Part shown: one piece after another, positions 1 to 8,886 of the stretch
Layout: each line of letters opens with the position of its first letter
Numbering within the stretch: the stretch's first letter is position 1
Assembly: GCF_005145045.1 (NCBI RefSeq)
Contig: NZ_CP039691.1
Location: 2,368,001-2,432,000 of the forward strand
Length of the DNA stretch: 64,000 bases
Source of the DNA: Agrobacterium larrymoorei
Lineage (GTDB): Bacteria; Pseudomonadota; Alphaproteobacteria; Rhizobiales; Rhizobiaceae
Direction: 5' to 3'
Translations under genes and position numbers: made by a program
Notes under the pieces: model-generated
What the model was told of the DNA's origin: nothing
Databases searched by the model: none
What the model saw: the letters and a program-made list of their open reading frames with translations, nothing else

Positions 1-208
1 CCGAGAGGGCGTCGGGCTCGACGATGGCTTCCCAGAAGGCGTCGGCGCCCTTGCGGAAGGCCTCGAAGAAGACCGAAACAAGCGGCAGCACGAGAAACAG
101 CGCCAGAAACAGGAAGGCGACGAAGAAGAGGCCAAGCTTTGCCGGTAGCGATTCACTCGCCGGATCACGGAACGGTCTGGTTGGAAGGGTGCGCGCATTA
201 TCAGGCAT
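1..208 (-). CDS. cysW: CysW sulfate ABC transporter permease (N-terminal part)
   Basis: Only the first 69 codons are in the window; the gene runs off the left edge. From ATG at 208 the product begins MPDNARTLPTRP and enters a hydrophobic first membrane helix around residues 24-48. It would be the second inner-membrane permease subunit of the sulfate/thiosulfate importer, pairing with CysT. Its start lies inside the end of cysT (8-base overlap), so the two are translationally coupled. The identity rests mainly on position after sbp and cysT and on the N-terminal helix; too little is visible for family motifs. Confidence 0.85.
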   Translation of the reverse strand, partial: MPDNARTLPTRPFRDPASESLPAKLGLFFVAFLFLALFLVLPLVSVFFEAFRKGADAFWEAIVEPDALS

Positions 209-1061
209 AACCGTACCTCTTGCGGCTCCAGGCCTGAATGAGATTGATGATGAAAAGCATGGCGAAGGAAATGATCAGCATGATCGTAGCGATGCCGGTT
301 GCGCCCGCATAGTTGAACTCCTCCAGCCGGATGACGATCAAAAGCGGTGCGATTTCCGAGACATAGGGGATGTTACCGGCGATGAAGATAACGGAGCCAT
401 ATTCCCCCACACCACGCGCAAAGGCCAGCGCGAAGCCGGTGAGGATGGCAGGCGTGAGGCCCGGCAGCAGAATGCGGGTGATGGTCTGGAAACGGTTGGC
501 GCCGAGCGTTGCCGCTACCTCTTCCACCTGACGGTCGATCTCTTCCATCACGGGCTGCACCGTGCGCACCACGAATGGCAGGCCGATGAAGATGAGCGCG
601 ATGACGATACCCGTCGGCGTAAACGCGATCTTTATGCCGAGCGGTTCGAACAGCGAGCCGATCCAGCCGCGGTTCGAATAAAGTGTCGTCAGCGCGATAC
701 CGGCAACGGCTGTCGGCAGCGCGAAAGGCAGGTCCACGATGGCATCGACAAAGCGGCGGCCCGGAAAGCGGTAGCGCACCAGCACCCAGGCGATAATGAC
801 GCCGAAGAAGGCGTTGACCATCGCGGCGATGAAGGCGGTGCCGAAGCTGATGCGCAATGCATTCAGCGTTCTGCTATCGGTGGCAATGGCGAAGAAATCC
901 GCAAAACCCAGCTTTGCCGTGGACCAGATGAGGCCACCGAGGGGAATGAGAATAATGAGAAAGAGATAGGTTATCGTGTAACCGAGCGTCAGGCCAAATC
1001 CTGGCAAGACGCTGGACTGACGCCACTTCCATCCGCTTTGCGATGGGGTACTGCTCATCAA
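201..1061 (-). CDS. cysT: CysT (CysU) sulfate/thiosulfate ABC transporter permease
   Basis: 286-residue integral membrane protein of the binding-protein-dependent permease superfamily, the usual length for CysT. About six hydrophobic segments are visible, the first near residues 22-47. The cytoplasmic EAA-type loop that docks on the ATPase is seen as EVAATLGANRF...LLPG in the second half. With CysW and an ATPase (CysA, outside the window) it would import sulfate delivered by the periplasmic binding protein encoded just upstream (1198-2223). The gap to sbp is 136 bases and holds two hairpins. The start gives an MM N-terminus, so the second Met could equally be used. Confidence 0.95.
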   Translation of the reverse strand: MMSSTPSQSGWKWRQSSVLPGFGLTLGYTITYLFLIILIPLGGLIWSTAKLGFADFFAIATDSRTLNALRISFGTAFIAAMVNAFFGVIIAWVLVRYRFPGRRFVDAIVDLPFALPTAVAGIALTTLYSNRGWIGSLFEPLGIKIAFTPTGIVIALIFIGLPFVVRTVQPVMEEIDRQVEEVAATLGANRFQTITRILLPGLTPAILTGFALAFARGVGEYGSVIFIAGNIPYVSEIAPLLIVIRLEEFNYAGATGIATIMLIISFAMLFIINLIQAWSRKRYGYA

Positions 1062-1109
1062 GGCTCCGGGTAAAAACGGGTGTCATCGTCAGCCACCCTC
1101 TTATGCACC

Positions 1110-1174
1110 ATCGACCGGCCTTTCAGCCGGTCGATCTCTACTCCCGTTCCGGTTCGAGCCGCAGAAGCGGCTCG
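1110..1174. other. Two intergenic hairpins between sbp and cysT
   Basis: Positions 1110-1135 form a perfect 10-bp stem (atcgaccggc / gccggtcgat, 6-base loop). Positions 1155-1174 form an 8-bp stem (cgagccgc / gcggctcg, 4-base loop). Neither is followed by a T-run on the transcribed (minus) strand. Hairpins between a binding-protein gene and its permease genes commonly stabilise the upstream mRNA segment or attenuate read-through, which would give more binding protein than permease. That role is inference. Confidence 0.6.
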
Positions 1175-1197
1175 TCCGGACTGTTCGCATCATCCGC

Positions 1198-2223
1198 TTA
1201 CTTTGCGGGCTTGTAAATCTGGTCGAAGATGCCGCCGTCACCGAAATGTTCCGGCTGCGCCTTTGCCCAGCCACCGAAGATCGGATCATCGATGGTGACG
1301 AGCTTGATATCCGGAAGCTGCTTCAGCAAATCCTTGGAAACGACGGACGGGTTGGACGGGCGGTAGAAGTGCTTGGCCGCAATGTTCTGGCCTTCATCCG
1401 AGTAGAGGTACTGGAGATAGGCTTCTGCGACCTTGCGCGTGCCCTTGGCATCGACATTGGCGTCAACCACGGCAACAGGCGGTTCTGCGAGAATGGAAAT
1501 CGGCGGAACGACGATATCGAAAGCGTCAGCACCGAATTCCTGACCGGCGAGATAGGCTTCGTTTTCCCAGGCGAGCAGAACATCACCGATCTGGCGCTGT
1601 GCGAAGGTGACGGTGGAGCCGCGTGCGCCTGTATCCAGCACCGGAGCGCGCTTGTAGAGTTCACCGACATAGGCCTTGATCTTATCCTGATCGCCCTTGA
1701 ACTCTTCGTTCGCCCAAGCCCATGCCGCCAGATAATTCCAGCGTGCGCCACCGGAAGTCTTCGGGTTCGGCGTTACAATCTGGATATCGCCCTTTACGAG
1801 ATCACCCCAGTTATGGATGCCCTTCGGGTTGCCCTTGCGAACGAGGAAGACGATGGTGGATGTATAGGGAGAAGAATTGTGCGGAAGGCGCGTGCGCCAG
1901 TCCTTGTTGATCTTGCCGCCGTTCTGGACGATGGCATCGATATCGCTCTGCAGCGCGAGCGTTACCACATCGGCCTCGAGACCATCGATAACCGAGCGTG
2001 CCTGCTTGCCGGAGCCGCCATGCGACTGCTGGATTGCGACATCTTCGCCCGTATCGGCCTTCCACTTCTTGGCAAAGGCTTCGTTGAAATCCTTGTAGAG
2101 TTCACGGGTCGGATCATAAGAAACATTAAGAAGCTTTGTTTCCGCAGAGGCCGTTCCCACAGCACCCAAAGTTACAGACAGGCTGAGCGCAACTGCGCTG
2201 AGGCTGGAAAGAAATTTCGACAT
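1198..2223 (-). CDS. sbp: Periplasmic sulfate-binding protein
   Basis: 341-residue precursor of the sulfate ABC importer's binding protein (Sbp/CysP family). It starts [11 protein letters not shown] with a Sec signal peptide ending near ASA at residue 27. The mature part begins with the family's [12 protein letters not shown] segment and contains the [10 protein letters not shown] anion-binding stretch and, further on, [13 protein letters not shown] at 2223 was chosen over a start 10 codons earlier because AGGAGGG stands 5 bases before it. First gene of the leftward sbp-cysT-cysW operon, divergent from cysHDN, so both arms of sulfate use share one control region. Confidence 0.95.
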   Translation of the reverse strand: MSKFLSSLSAVALSLSVTLGAVGTASAETKLLNVSYDPTRELYKDFNEAFAKKWKADTGEDVAIQQSHGGSGKQARSVIDGLEADVVTLALQSDIDAIVQNGGKINKDWRTRLPHNSSPYTSTIVFLVRKGNPKGIHNWGDLVKGDIQIVTPNPKTSGGARWNYLAAWAWANEEFKGDQDKIKAYVGELYKRAPVLDTGARGSTVTFAQRQIGDVLLAWENEAYLAGQEFGADAFDIVVPPISILAEPPVAVVDANVDAKGTRKVAEAYLQYLYSDEGQNIAAKHFYRPSNPSVVSKDLLKQLPDIKLVTIDDPIFGGWAKAQPEHFGDGGIFDQIYKPAK

Positions 2224-2739
2224 CACTACCCTCCTGGATGCGTTGAGCCTCAAACTAACCGTTGCGAAAAACTAATCAATTGGTGCAATCGCAATCGCAA
2301 AAGTGTTTCCCCTCGGCTTACTCCGACGATAACAAAAGCACCGTCTGGCCCCGGAAATACGCAACAAGTTGCGCACCATTTTTCTTTCGAACGCAAAAAC
2401 TGTTCTCGTTTTTCGCATATTTTTCTTCGTTACGCACATAAAATTCGCTTGAAGAGAATAGCGTTTCACTCACTTGCCACTCACGCCGCGCCAAGGCTGA
2501 GAAGAGAAATCTATAAAAATTACAGAAAATATAATCTTACCTCTTGCAATTTCGAACCACATGCTCTTAAGGTCGCGGCGGCTAAGTGTATCAATTTGCC
2601 CTTACTGGGAGTCTTTTGCGCGTAAGGTCGCCAGAAGAGAGATATTTGCTCATCACCGCGATGTAGAAGAATAGCCATTCCTGTCATCTGTTGCGCGTTT
2701 CTGGGATTATCGGGACAGTAAAGTTTCGGAAATCGAGAA
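2224..2739. promoter_or_regulatory. Divergent control region between sbp and cysH
   Basis: A 516-base stretch without a convincing gene, AT-rich compared with the flanking coding DNA. It must hold the promoters for sbp-cysT-cysW (leftward) and cysH-cysD-cysN (rightward). I could not identify a CysB-type operator or clear -35/-10 pairs by eye. It contains short repeated tracts of the form aacgcaaaaac / gttacgcac around 2390-2440, whose role is unknown. Confidence 0.5.
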
Positions 2740-3510
2740 ATGACGATCAATACGCCTTCGCATACCGTTTCCAGCCACGATGTCGCCTCTCTGGATGATG
2801 CCTTGAAAGCATTGAGCCTTGCCGAAAGGCTGGCGCTGGTTGCGGGTCTCGGTGCCCGCGCCGTGTTTACCACCAGCCTCGGCATCGAGGATCAGGTGAT
2901 TACGGCAGCCATCGGCACGCATCGTCTGCCGATCGAAGTCGCGACACTCGAAACCGGTCGCCTGTTTCCCGAAACGCTCCGCCTGATTGACGAGACGGAA
3001 GATCGCTATGATCTCACCATCACCCGCTTTTATCCGCAGAAGGACGATATCGACGCCTACGCGGAGAAATACGGCCTGAACGGCTTTTATGAGAGCGTCG
3101 AGGCCCGCCATGCCTGCTGCCATGTCCGCAAGTTGATTCCGCTGGCCAAGGCGCTGGAGGGTGCCGGTTTCTGGATCACCGGCCTGCGTCGTGGCCAGTC
3201 CGGCAACCGCGCCACGACGCCGTTTGCGGAGTTCGATGCGGATCGCAATCTCATCAAGATCAACCCGCTGGCAGACTGGGATATCGATACGATCAAGGCC
3301 CATGTTTTGGCGGAAAACATTCCCGTCAATCCACTTCATGCGCGTGGGTATCCCTCCATCGGCTGCGAGCCGTGTACCCGCGCCATCAAGCCCGGCGAGC
3401 CTGAGCGCGCCGGTCGATGGTGGTGGGAAAATGACGAGAAGCGCGAATGCGGCCTGCATGTTGCCGAAGCAGCGCAAAGCTCAGCCATACCCACCGCCCC
3501 ACAGAACTAA
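2740..3510 (+). CDS. cysH: Assimilatory adenylyl-sulfate (APS) reductase
   Basis: 256 residues. It reduces adenylyl sulfate to sulfite and AMP in the cytoplasm, using thioredoxin-type electrons. The Cys pattern places it with the 4Fe-4S APS reductases rather than the cluster-free PAPS reductases: adjacent Cys126-Cys127 (CCHVRK), Cys209 and Cys212 (GCEPC) as cluster ligands, and the catalytic Cys237 in the C-terminal ECGLH motif. This fits the absence of a CysC (APS kinase) domain in the neighbouring cysN. First gene of cysH-cysD-cysN, 31 bases before cysD. The ribosome site before the ATG is weak. Confidence 0.95.
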   Translation: MTINTPSHTVSSHDVASLDDALKALSLAERLALVAGLGARAVFTTSLGIEDQVITAAIGTHRLPIEVATLETGRLFPETLRLIDETEDRYDLTITRFYPQKDDIDAYAEKYGLNGFYESVEARHACCHVRKLIPLAKALEGAGFWITGLRRGQSGNRATTPFAEFDADRNLIKINPLADWDIDTIKAHVLAENIPVNPLHARGYPSIGCEPCTRAIKPGEPERAGRWWWENDEKRECGLHVAEAAQSSAIPTAPQN

Positions 3511-3541
3511 TTCTCATTCAGTACATTGCCCGGAGTTTAAA

Positions 3542-4495
3542 ATGTCCAATGCAGTTCCGGAAACGGAAGGCAACAGCGTAAGCAGCCCCAAGCAGCCGCT
3601 CGATCCTCATCTGAAAGCCCTCGAAAACGAAGCCATCCATATTTTCCGCGAAGTTGCAGCCGAGTTCGACCGACCGGTGATGCTCTATTCCATCGGCAAG
3701 GATTCGTCCGTGCTGCTGCACCTTGCGCGCAAGGCGTTTTTTCCGGGCCGCATCCCCTTCCCGCTTCTGCACGTCAACACCGGCTGGAAGTTCAAGGAGA
3801 TGATCGAATTCCGCGATAATATCGTCAAGGAATATGATCTCGATCTCATCTCCTACACCAATCCTCGCGGTGCCTCTGAGAATGTAACGCCATTCACCCA
3901 TGGTTCGGCGCTCTACACCGACATTATGAAGACGGAAGCGCTTCGTCAGGCTCTCGATGCCGGCAAGTTCGACGCCGCATTCGGTGGCGCGCGCCGTGAC
4001 GAGGAGGCCAGCCGCGCCAAGGAGCGCATCTATTCCTTCCGCACGCCTGACCACAAATGGGACCCGCGCAACCAGCGCCCGGAACTGTGGAACATCTATA
4101 ATGGCATGGTCCGTCAGGGAGAAAGCGTTCGCGCCTTCCCGCTCTCCAACTGGACCGAGGTCGATATCTGGCGTTACATTCAGGCGGAAAACATTCCGCT
4201 CGTGCCACTCTATTATGCTGCGGAACGCCCCTATATCGAGCGTGACGGCATGATGATCCTTGCCGAAGACGAGCGTCTGGAGCTGCAGCCGGGCGAAGAG
4301 ATCAAGTATGATTCGATCCGCTTCCGCACGCTGGGCTGCTTCCCGCTCACGGGTGCCATCCGCTCCGAAGCGACGACGCTGGACGAAGTGATTTCCGAGC
4401 TCGAGATTGCCACCGTCTCCGAACGCCAAGGTCGCGCGATTGACCGCGACCAGTCCGGCTCCATGGAAAAGAAAAAGCGCGAGGGCTATTTCTGA
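3542..4495 (+). CDS. cysD: Sulfate adenylyltransferase subunit 2
   Basis: 317 residues, the usual size. It is the small catalytic subunit of ATP sulfurylase, which makes APS from ATP and sulfate, driven by GTP hydrolysis on CysN. The PP-loop nucleotide-binding motif appears as [13 protein letters not shown] after about residue 45, and the conserved [16 protein letters not shown] segment follows in the middle. The reading frame is open well upstream of ATG 3542, but the cysD family N-terminus and the position after cysH support this start. Its TGA overlaps the cysN ATG by one base (TGATG), giving translational coupling. Confidence 0.96.
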   Translation: MSNAVPETEGNSVSSPKQPLDPHLKALENEAIHIFREVAAEFDRPVMLYSIGKDSSVLLHLARKAFFPGRIPFPLLHVNTGWKFKEMIEFRDNIVKEYDLDLISYTNPRGASENVTPFTHGSALYTDIMKTEALRQALDAGKFDAAFGGARRDEEASRAKERIYSFRTPDHKWDPRNQRPELWNIYNGMVRQGESVRAFPLSNWTEVDIWRYIQAENIPLVPLYYAAERPYIERDGMMILAEDERLELQPGEEIKYDSIRFRTLGCFPLTGAIRSEATTLDEVISELEIATVSERQGRAIDRDQSGSMEKKKREGYF

Positions 4496-5970
4496 TGACA
4501 CAGAACTCTACGGCGCAATCCGCGACCATTCTGCCATTTGTCGAGCCTGCGAAATCAGTCAAGGACACGCGTCCGCTTCGCCTCATCACCTGCGGCAGCG
4601 TCGATGACGGCAAGTCCACCCTGATCGGCCGTCTGCTTTGGGACACCAAGGCGGTGAAGGAAGATCAGGCCGCGACGTTGAAGCGGGATAGCGGCAAGCA
4701 GAACGATCTTGGCCTGCCCGATTTCGCGCTGCTGCTGGATGGTCTTCAGGCGGAGCGCGAACAGGGCATCACCATCGATGTTGCCTATCGTTATTTCGCC
4801 ACAGACAAGCGCGCCTTCATCGTTGCCGACACGCCCGGCCATGAACAATATACCCGCAACATGGCAACCGGCGCTTCAACCGCCGATCTCGCCGTGCTGC
4901 TGGTGGATGCCCGCACCGGCATTCTGGAACAGACCCGCCGCCACGCCACCATTGCGGCACTGATGGGCATCCGTCAGTTTGTGCTGGCCGTCAACAAGAT
5001 CGACCTGACCAATTATGACAAGGCCGGTTTCGAGCTGATCGCGCATGAATTCAAGGAATTTGCGCTGTCGCTCGGCATCAAGCAGATCACCTCCATCCCC
5101 ATGTCGGCGCTGAAGGGCGAGAATGTCGTTCTTTCGGCGAAGGCTTCGATGCCGTGGTATGAGGGTCCGACGCTGGCCGAAACGCTGGAACTGGCCACCG
5201 TTCGCTCCACCCAGACTGGCGGCTTCCGCCTGCCCGTGCAGCGCGTTTCGCGTCCGGGCGAAAGCTTCCGTGGCTATCAGGGTACGGTTGCCGGTGGTGC
5301 GGTGAAGCCGGGCGACTCGGTCGTCATTCTTCCCTCCGGCATGGTCGCCAATGTGAAGCAGATCGTGACCTTCGATCTGGTGCGCAATGCAGCCGTTGCG
5401 GGCGATGCCGTGACGCTGGTGCTGGATCGCCAGGTCGACGTTTCGCGCGGCGACATGATCGTCTCCATAGATTCGCAGCCTCAGACCGGCCTTGCCTTCG
5501 ATGCGCAGATCGTGGCGCTGCAGCCGGGCGGCATCGAGCCGAACAAGCGCTACTGGCTAAAAAGCGGCAGCCGCCGCCAGCGCGTCAGCGTTCAGCCTGT
5601 AACCCAGCTGGACCTGAAGAACGGCCAGTGGCAGCCGCACGCCGAAACGCTTCAGATGAATGCCATCGGCAAGGTACGTCTGGCTTTCGATGAAACCGCG
5701 ATCTTCGACCCTTATGAGCAAAACCGCTCCACCGGCTCCTTCATCCTGATCGACCCCGACACCAACAACACGGTCGCGGGTGGGATGATTCTCAGCAAGC
5801 GCAGCGATACGGGCAAGATTTCCGAGGGCGAACGCGTCATCCTTTCACTACCGGCGGATATGGCCGAAGCGCTGCTCGCCAGCGAACTCCTCTCCAGCCG
5901 CCGCGACGAAATCGAACTCCGGCGCACCAGCGCGGCAACCGCTTCCAGAATATTGGAAGACCTGGACTAA
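4495..5970 (+). CDS. cysN: Sulfate adenylyltransferase subunit 1 (GTPase)
   Basis: 491-residue GTPase subunit of ATP sulfurylase. The translation-factor-type G domain is clear: P-loop GSVDDGKST at residues 34-42, DTPGHEQY (G3) and NKID (G4), followed by beta-barrel domains. The length matches CysN alone; there is no C-terminal CysC-like APS kinase domain as in the NodQ/CysNC fusions of some rhizobia. That agrees with a pathway in which APS is reduced directly by CysH. Last gene of the operon, followed at once by a strong terminator. Confidence 0.96.
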   Translation: MTQNSTAQSATILPFVEPAKSVKDTRPLRLITCGSVDDGKSTLIGRLLWDTKAVKEDQAATLKRDSGKQNDLGLPDFALLLDGLQAEREQGITIDVAYRYFATDKRAFIVADTPGHEQYTRNMATGASTADLAVLLVDARTGILEQTRRHATIAALMGIRQFVLAVNKIDLTNYDKAGFELIAHEFKEFALSLGIKQITSIPMSALKGENVVLSAKASMPWYEGPTLAETLELATVRSTQTGGFRLPVQRVSRPGESFRGYQGTVAGGAVKPGDSVVILPSGMVANVKQIVTFDLVRNAAVAGDAVTLVLDRQVDVSRGDMIVSIDSQPQTGLAFDAQIVALQPGGIEPNKRYWLKSGSRRQRVSVQPVTQLDLKNGQWQPHAETLQMNAIGKVRLAFDETAIFDPYEQNRSTGSFILIDPDTNNTVAGGMILSKRSDTGKISEGERVILSLPADMAEALLASELLSSRRDEIELRRTSAATASRILEDLD

Positions 5971-5973
5971 CCG

Positions 5974-6004
5974 AAAAGGCGCCGAACAAATCGGCGCCTT
6001 TTTT
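5974..6004 (+). terminator. Rho-independent terminator of cysHDN
   Basis: A 10-bp GC-rich stem (aaggcgccga / tcggcgcctt) with a 5-base loop ends in a run of six T, four bases after the cysN stop codon. Confidence 0.95.
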
Positions 6005-6032
6005 GATCCGACAGCGGTAAGATGGTGCAGCG

Positions 6033-6062
6033 GAACGTTTCCATTTAAAAAGGAAAAGCTCT
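6033..6062. repeat. Copy of the TTTCC/GGAAA palindromic repeat
   Basis: This 30-base stretch matches the right arm of the inverted repeat at 17283-17445 (positions 17416-17445) at about 27 of 30 bases. It is itself partly palindromic (gtttcc...aggaaa). Its end overlaps the TAG stop codon of the methyltransferase gene on the minus strand. It appears to be a member of a dispersed short intergenic repeat family. Confidence 0.7.
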
Positions 6063-6795
6063 AGCCTCGCGACAGGGAAAAATACCGCTGTGCCGTTTCT
6101 GCCCGGTTTTGCAACGAAGGTGGAAATGCGTAATCTCCACAGACCTTGTAGGTGAAGCCGCCCGAGACCAGCGTCTGATCCAGCACGGCTTTCATTTCGT
6201 CTGGCGTCCTGTAGATGGCGTTATAGACGTCATCCAGCTCTTCCGAGAAATGCTGCTTCAACGTCATGCGTTTGGCGATATCGGAGAGCGGCTCGCGAAC
6301 ATAGACTTCCGCTACCGGTGCTGCGAGTTTACCGATCAATTCAAAAGTCTGCAACACAGCCTCATCGTTCAGATAAAGCAGGAGCGCCGTGACGATGATA
6401 AGGTCGAAGGGCGGCTGAAGCCTAAGATCTTCCACCTCTATCGATGGGACTTGCCCCACCTGAAAGTGAATTCTGTCTGGAATAGCCACATCCGCATTTG
6501 CGCGCGCTATGAGCTCGTCGGAAAAATCGATTCCGAGATAGGCGTGACCTTCGTCGCGATATGCCAAAGCCAGCCGTCCTGCACCACATCCAAGCTCCAG
6601 AATCTTGGAGCGCGAGGCTGGTCTTGGAAGAAGATGAGAACGCTCGTGAATGTCACGATCCGTCGCAAGAGACGAGCCTGCAGACTGCAACATCACCGCG
6701 TTCACCGCATCGGTCTCTTTTTTCGCCCGTGCGTTGAAGAAGTTCTGAATTTGCAGGCTATCGATGTTTTCGTGCGTATCGTAAATCCGAGCCAT
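6061..6795 (-). CDS. SAM-dependent methyltransferase (class I), last gene of a five-gene operon
   Basis: 244 residues with a Rossmann-fold methyltransferase domain. Motif I is ILELGCGAGRL at residues 65-75, followed by the acidic end of strand 2 (YLGIDFSDE) and FDLIIVTALLLY as motif IV. The acceptor substrate cannot be told from the sequence. It starts 8 bases after the racemase gene and ends the operon 6061-10416, so it probably methylates the small molecule or the transferred group made there. Its TAG stop lies in the repeat at 6033-6062. The family call is firm, the role inferred. Confidence 0.85.
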   Translation of the reverse strand: MARIYDTHENIDSLQIQNFFNARAKKETDAVNAVMLQSAGSSLATDRDIHERSHLLPRPASRSKILELGCGAGRLALAYRDEGHAYLGIDFSDELIARANADVAIPDRIHFQVGQVPSIEVEDLRLQPPFDLIIVTALLLYLNDEAVLQTFELIGKLAAPVAEVYVREPLSDIAKRMTLKQHFSEELDDVYNAIYRTPDEMKAVLDQTLVSGGFTYKVCGDYAFPPSLQNRAETAQRYFSLSRG

Positions 6796-6803
6796 GATCA
6801 GCC

Positions 6804-7568
6804 TTACTTCGCCAGGTTTCTGGAGCCAGCGGCCATTGCGATGCAGACATCTGCAAGAACCTCGATCGTATCGATGCAGGGTACGGCGACTTCAACCTCT
6901 GCAAAGTCCAACGGGATTTCGGTGCATCCCAAAACGATGGCATCCACCTCTTTTTCCACCAGATTTGCAGCAGCCAGAGCATATAGATGCGCAGGTCTCT
7001 CTGCATCGCTAACCGGCAGTGTTCGATGGTAGCCCTTCTTGATGTTGCAAATGCCGCGTGTCAGCATTTCCTGAAAGGCTGCATCGGGATAGACAATCTC
7101 CACCGCAAGACCCAGTTTTGCGGCTTCCACGCCATAAAGGTCAATCGACCTCGTGCCATCCGCACATAGCACTCCAATTCTTCGGGCGTCCGGAGCAGCG
7201 GCAAGTGCTGCCGTGAGGCTCTCCGCCAGAAGGTTGATGATCGTAACATCCGCCTCGTCGGCAATCTGCTGCCGGGCATAGTGAGCTGTGTTGCAGCACA
7301 TGGCGACAAAGGAAGCGCCTGCGTTTTTCAGTTTCTCCGCAGCCTTCACATAACCCGGAACGAAACTTTCCCCGCGTCCTTCCAGATACATGCTGCGGCT
7401 TGGAACCTGCGTCGCATTATAAAGGAGGAGTTCGGGGTGTTGCGAATCCCGGAAAGCGCCGAAAGCCGTGATCTTCTCCTCGATGCGCCGAACAAGCTCG
7501 GCAGACGCCGCAACGCCTGCTCCACCAATGATTCCAATCGTCCTGTTCGCGTCCGTAAAATCCAGCAT
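6804..7568 (-). CDS. Aspartate/glutamate racemase family protein
   Basis: 254 residues of the cofactor-independent Asp/Glu racemase superfamily. Both catalytic cysteines are in their motifs: Cys92 in CCNTAH and Cys215 in LGCTEIP. The N-terminus shows the family's IGIIGGAG start. Aspartate racemase is the closest motif match, but members also act on other amino acids or related acids. It starts 4 bases after the nucleotidyltransferase stop and 8 bases before the methyltransferase, so it is co-translated with them and may supply a D-amino acid or a related acid as building block. Confidence 0.85.
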   Translation of the reverse strand: MLDFTDANRTIGIIGGAGVAASAELVRRIEEKITAFGAFRDSQHPELLLYNATQVPSRSMYLEGRGESFVPGYVKAAEKLKNAGASFVAMCCNTAHYARQQIADEADVTIINLLAESLTAALAAAPDARRIGVLCADGTRSIDLYGVEAAKLGLAVEIVYPDAAFQEMLTRGICNIKKGYHRTLPVSDAERPAHLYALAAANLVEKEVDAIVLGCTEIPLDFAEVEVAVPCIDTIEVLADVCIAMAAGSRNLAK

Positions 7569-7572
7569 GATA

Positions 7573-8235
7573 TCAGGCGAGCTCGTTCAGGGAAAAAAGA
7601 TGGAGGTTTTCGCGGGCAAGTGCGAGATCATCCTCGTTGTCGATCTCATAGGCAGTCAATTCCTGGGCGCTGATGGGAAGAAATTGCCGGAGATGCTCAT
7701 AGACTGGCGTGTTGCCGATATCTGCGAAAAACTCGTTGGGCAGCCAGGAAATGTTCGCCCACTCGAATTCGGTCGGATCCTCACGTCGAAAAGATGTGAC
7801 CTGATCTCCATCGATCGTGATGAAAACCGCATCGCGGGTTTTTGTTTTCGTGATTGCCAGGCGCGGCACATTCGGCATGCATGATTTGAGGAAAGCTTTG
7901 AAGCTTGCTTCTTCGATCAGCATATCGCCATCCATGAAAAGGCAGTCGCCCTTGATATGGCGTGCGCCGAGTTCGTAGCTATGAAGGGTCGTCGTGGTGC
8001 GAAAACCCGGATTGCGCACGACAAGAACGTCGGGCCGGATTTTGCGAAGCTCGGAGATGACCTCCCTCTCTTCAAAGCCGACGACCACCCTCACATCTTC
8101 TACCTCCGTGAGAAGGCTGAGCAAGTGCTTGAGGATTTTGACACCCTCGATTTCGACCAGGCATTTGGGCTTTCCGTGGCCAAGACGCGACCCAAGTCCG
8201 GCAGCCGCTATTACAGCGTGTTTAACAGTCGACAT
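7573..8235 (-). CDS. LicC-like nucleotidyltransferase (probable cytidylyltransferase)
   Basis: 220 residues of the NTP-transferase family. The nucleotide-binding signature AAGLGSRLGHGKPK begins at residue 10, and the metal-binding DGDM is in the middle (LFMDGDMLIEE). The compact length resembles LicC-type CTP:phosphocholine cytidylyltransferases and related enzymes that make CDP-activated small molecules, rather than longer sugar-1-phosphate enzymes. A CDP-linked product would match the CDP-glycerol-type transferase at 8887-10416. Its start lies 25 bases inside the preceding HAD gene. CTP specificity is inference from length and context. Confidence 0.8.
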   Translation of the reverse strand: MSTVKHAVIAAAGLGSRLGHGKPKCLVEIEGVKILKHLLSLLTEVEDVRVVVGFEEREVISELRKIRPDVLVVRNPGFRTTTTLHSYELGARHIKGDCLFMDGDMLIEEASFKAFLKSCMPNVPRLAITKTKTRDAVFITIDGDQVTSFRREDPTEFEWANISWLPNEFFADIGNTPVYEHLRQFLPISAQELTAYEIDNEDDLALARENLHLFSLNELA

Positions 8236-8885
8236 AAGGATTTTCCGTTCAGCGCGACATAATTGGATACGGACACAAGCGCATCAGGAGCATTGTGAAG
8301 TCCGGTGAAAGCAACGCCGATATCGGCAACATCGAAAATCGGAATGTCGTTGAATCCATCACCGATGGACACAAGGCGCCCGAAGCGCTCTTTCAACTCC
8401 AGGCCAGCGACATTCTTGCGCATGACGACGTCAAGTCCGGTAATCCGTCCTTCGTCATCCGTTGTGGCTGTGGACGTATAGAATTTGCAGCCTAGCCGCT
8501 CGATGAGAGGCTGAATCCACAAGTCGAGATTGCCGGTGACGACAAAACATCTGTCTATGTTGTTCCTGATGAAGTCCTCGATATCGGGATCGAATTCCAC
8601 CTCCGAGACAATCGACCGGATACGATCGATCCCCGCGCTTCGCAAAATGGCAAAACGCAATCGGAAGGAATCCTCGAATGGGATCGAACCAGCCATGGTC
8701 AGTTCTGTCAAAAGACGCATTTCTGACTCGAGCCCCAGTTCCGAGGCAATCATGGGAAGCAGTTCGGCCTTGGTAATGGTTCCGTCCAGATCAAAGGCGA
8801 AAGCGGTGCCGGATGAACGCGGATAAGGATGAAGAGGAGACTGCTCCGCAGCTGTATTCCGCACATCGATTGCGTGTCTGTACAT
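8211..8885 (-). CDS. HAD-family phosphatase (SerB/PSP-like)
   Basis: 224 residues from ATG 8885. HAD motif I is FDLDGT (nucleophile Asp32, general acid Asp34). A Ser/Thr motif II follows in the VVTGN stretch, and motif IV is GDGFND. An alpha-helical cap sits between motifs I and II as in phosphoserine phosphatase-like enzymes. ATG 8885 follows the upstream stop directly and has AAGG 8 bases before it; an ATG at 8915 would give 10 more residues and overlap the upstream gene. It overlaps the nucleotidyltransferase gene by 25 bases. Probably it dephosphorylates an intermediate of the pathway encoded by this operon. Confidence 0.82.
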   Translation of the reverse strand: MYRHAIDVRNTAAEQSPLHPYPRSSGTAFAFDLDGTITKAELLPMIASELGLESEMRLLTELTMAGSIPFEDSFRLRFAILRSAGIDRIRSIVSEVEFDPDIEDFIRNNIDRCFVVTGNLDLWIQPLIERLGCKFYTSTATTDDEGRITGLDVVMRKNVAGLELKERFGRLVSIGDGFNDIPIFDVADIGVAFTGLHNAPDALVSVSNYVALNGKSLCRLLNTL

Positions 8886-8886
8886 G

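Noticed and set aside
24..1073. Long plus-strand open frame opposite cysW/cysT
   Set aside because: It is the antisense of the sulfate permease genes, with a charged low-complexity product and no family features.
1246..2625. 459-codon plus-strand frame opposite sbp
   Set aside because: Shadow of the sbp gene; the tail runs into the AT-rich control region and has no domain.
5970..6060. Possible att copy of tRNA-Pro beside the five-gene operon
   Set aside because: No match to the tRNA 3' end could be seen here.
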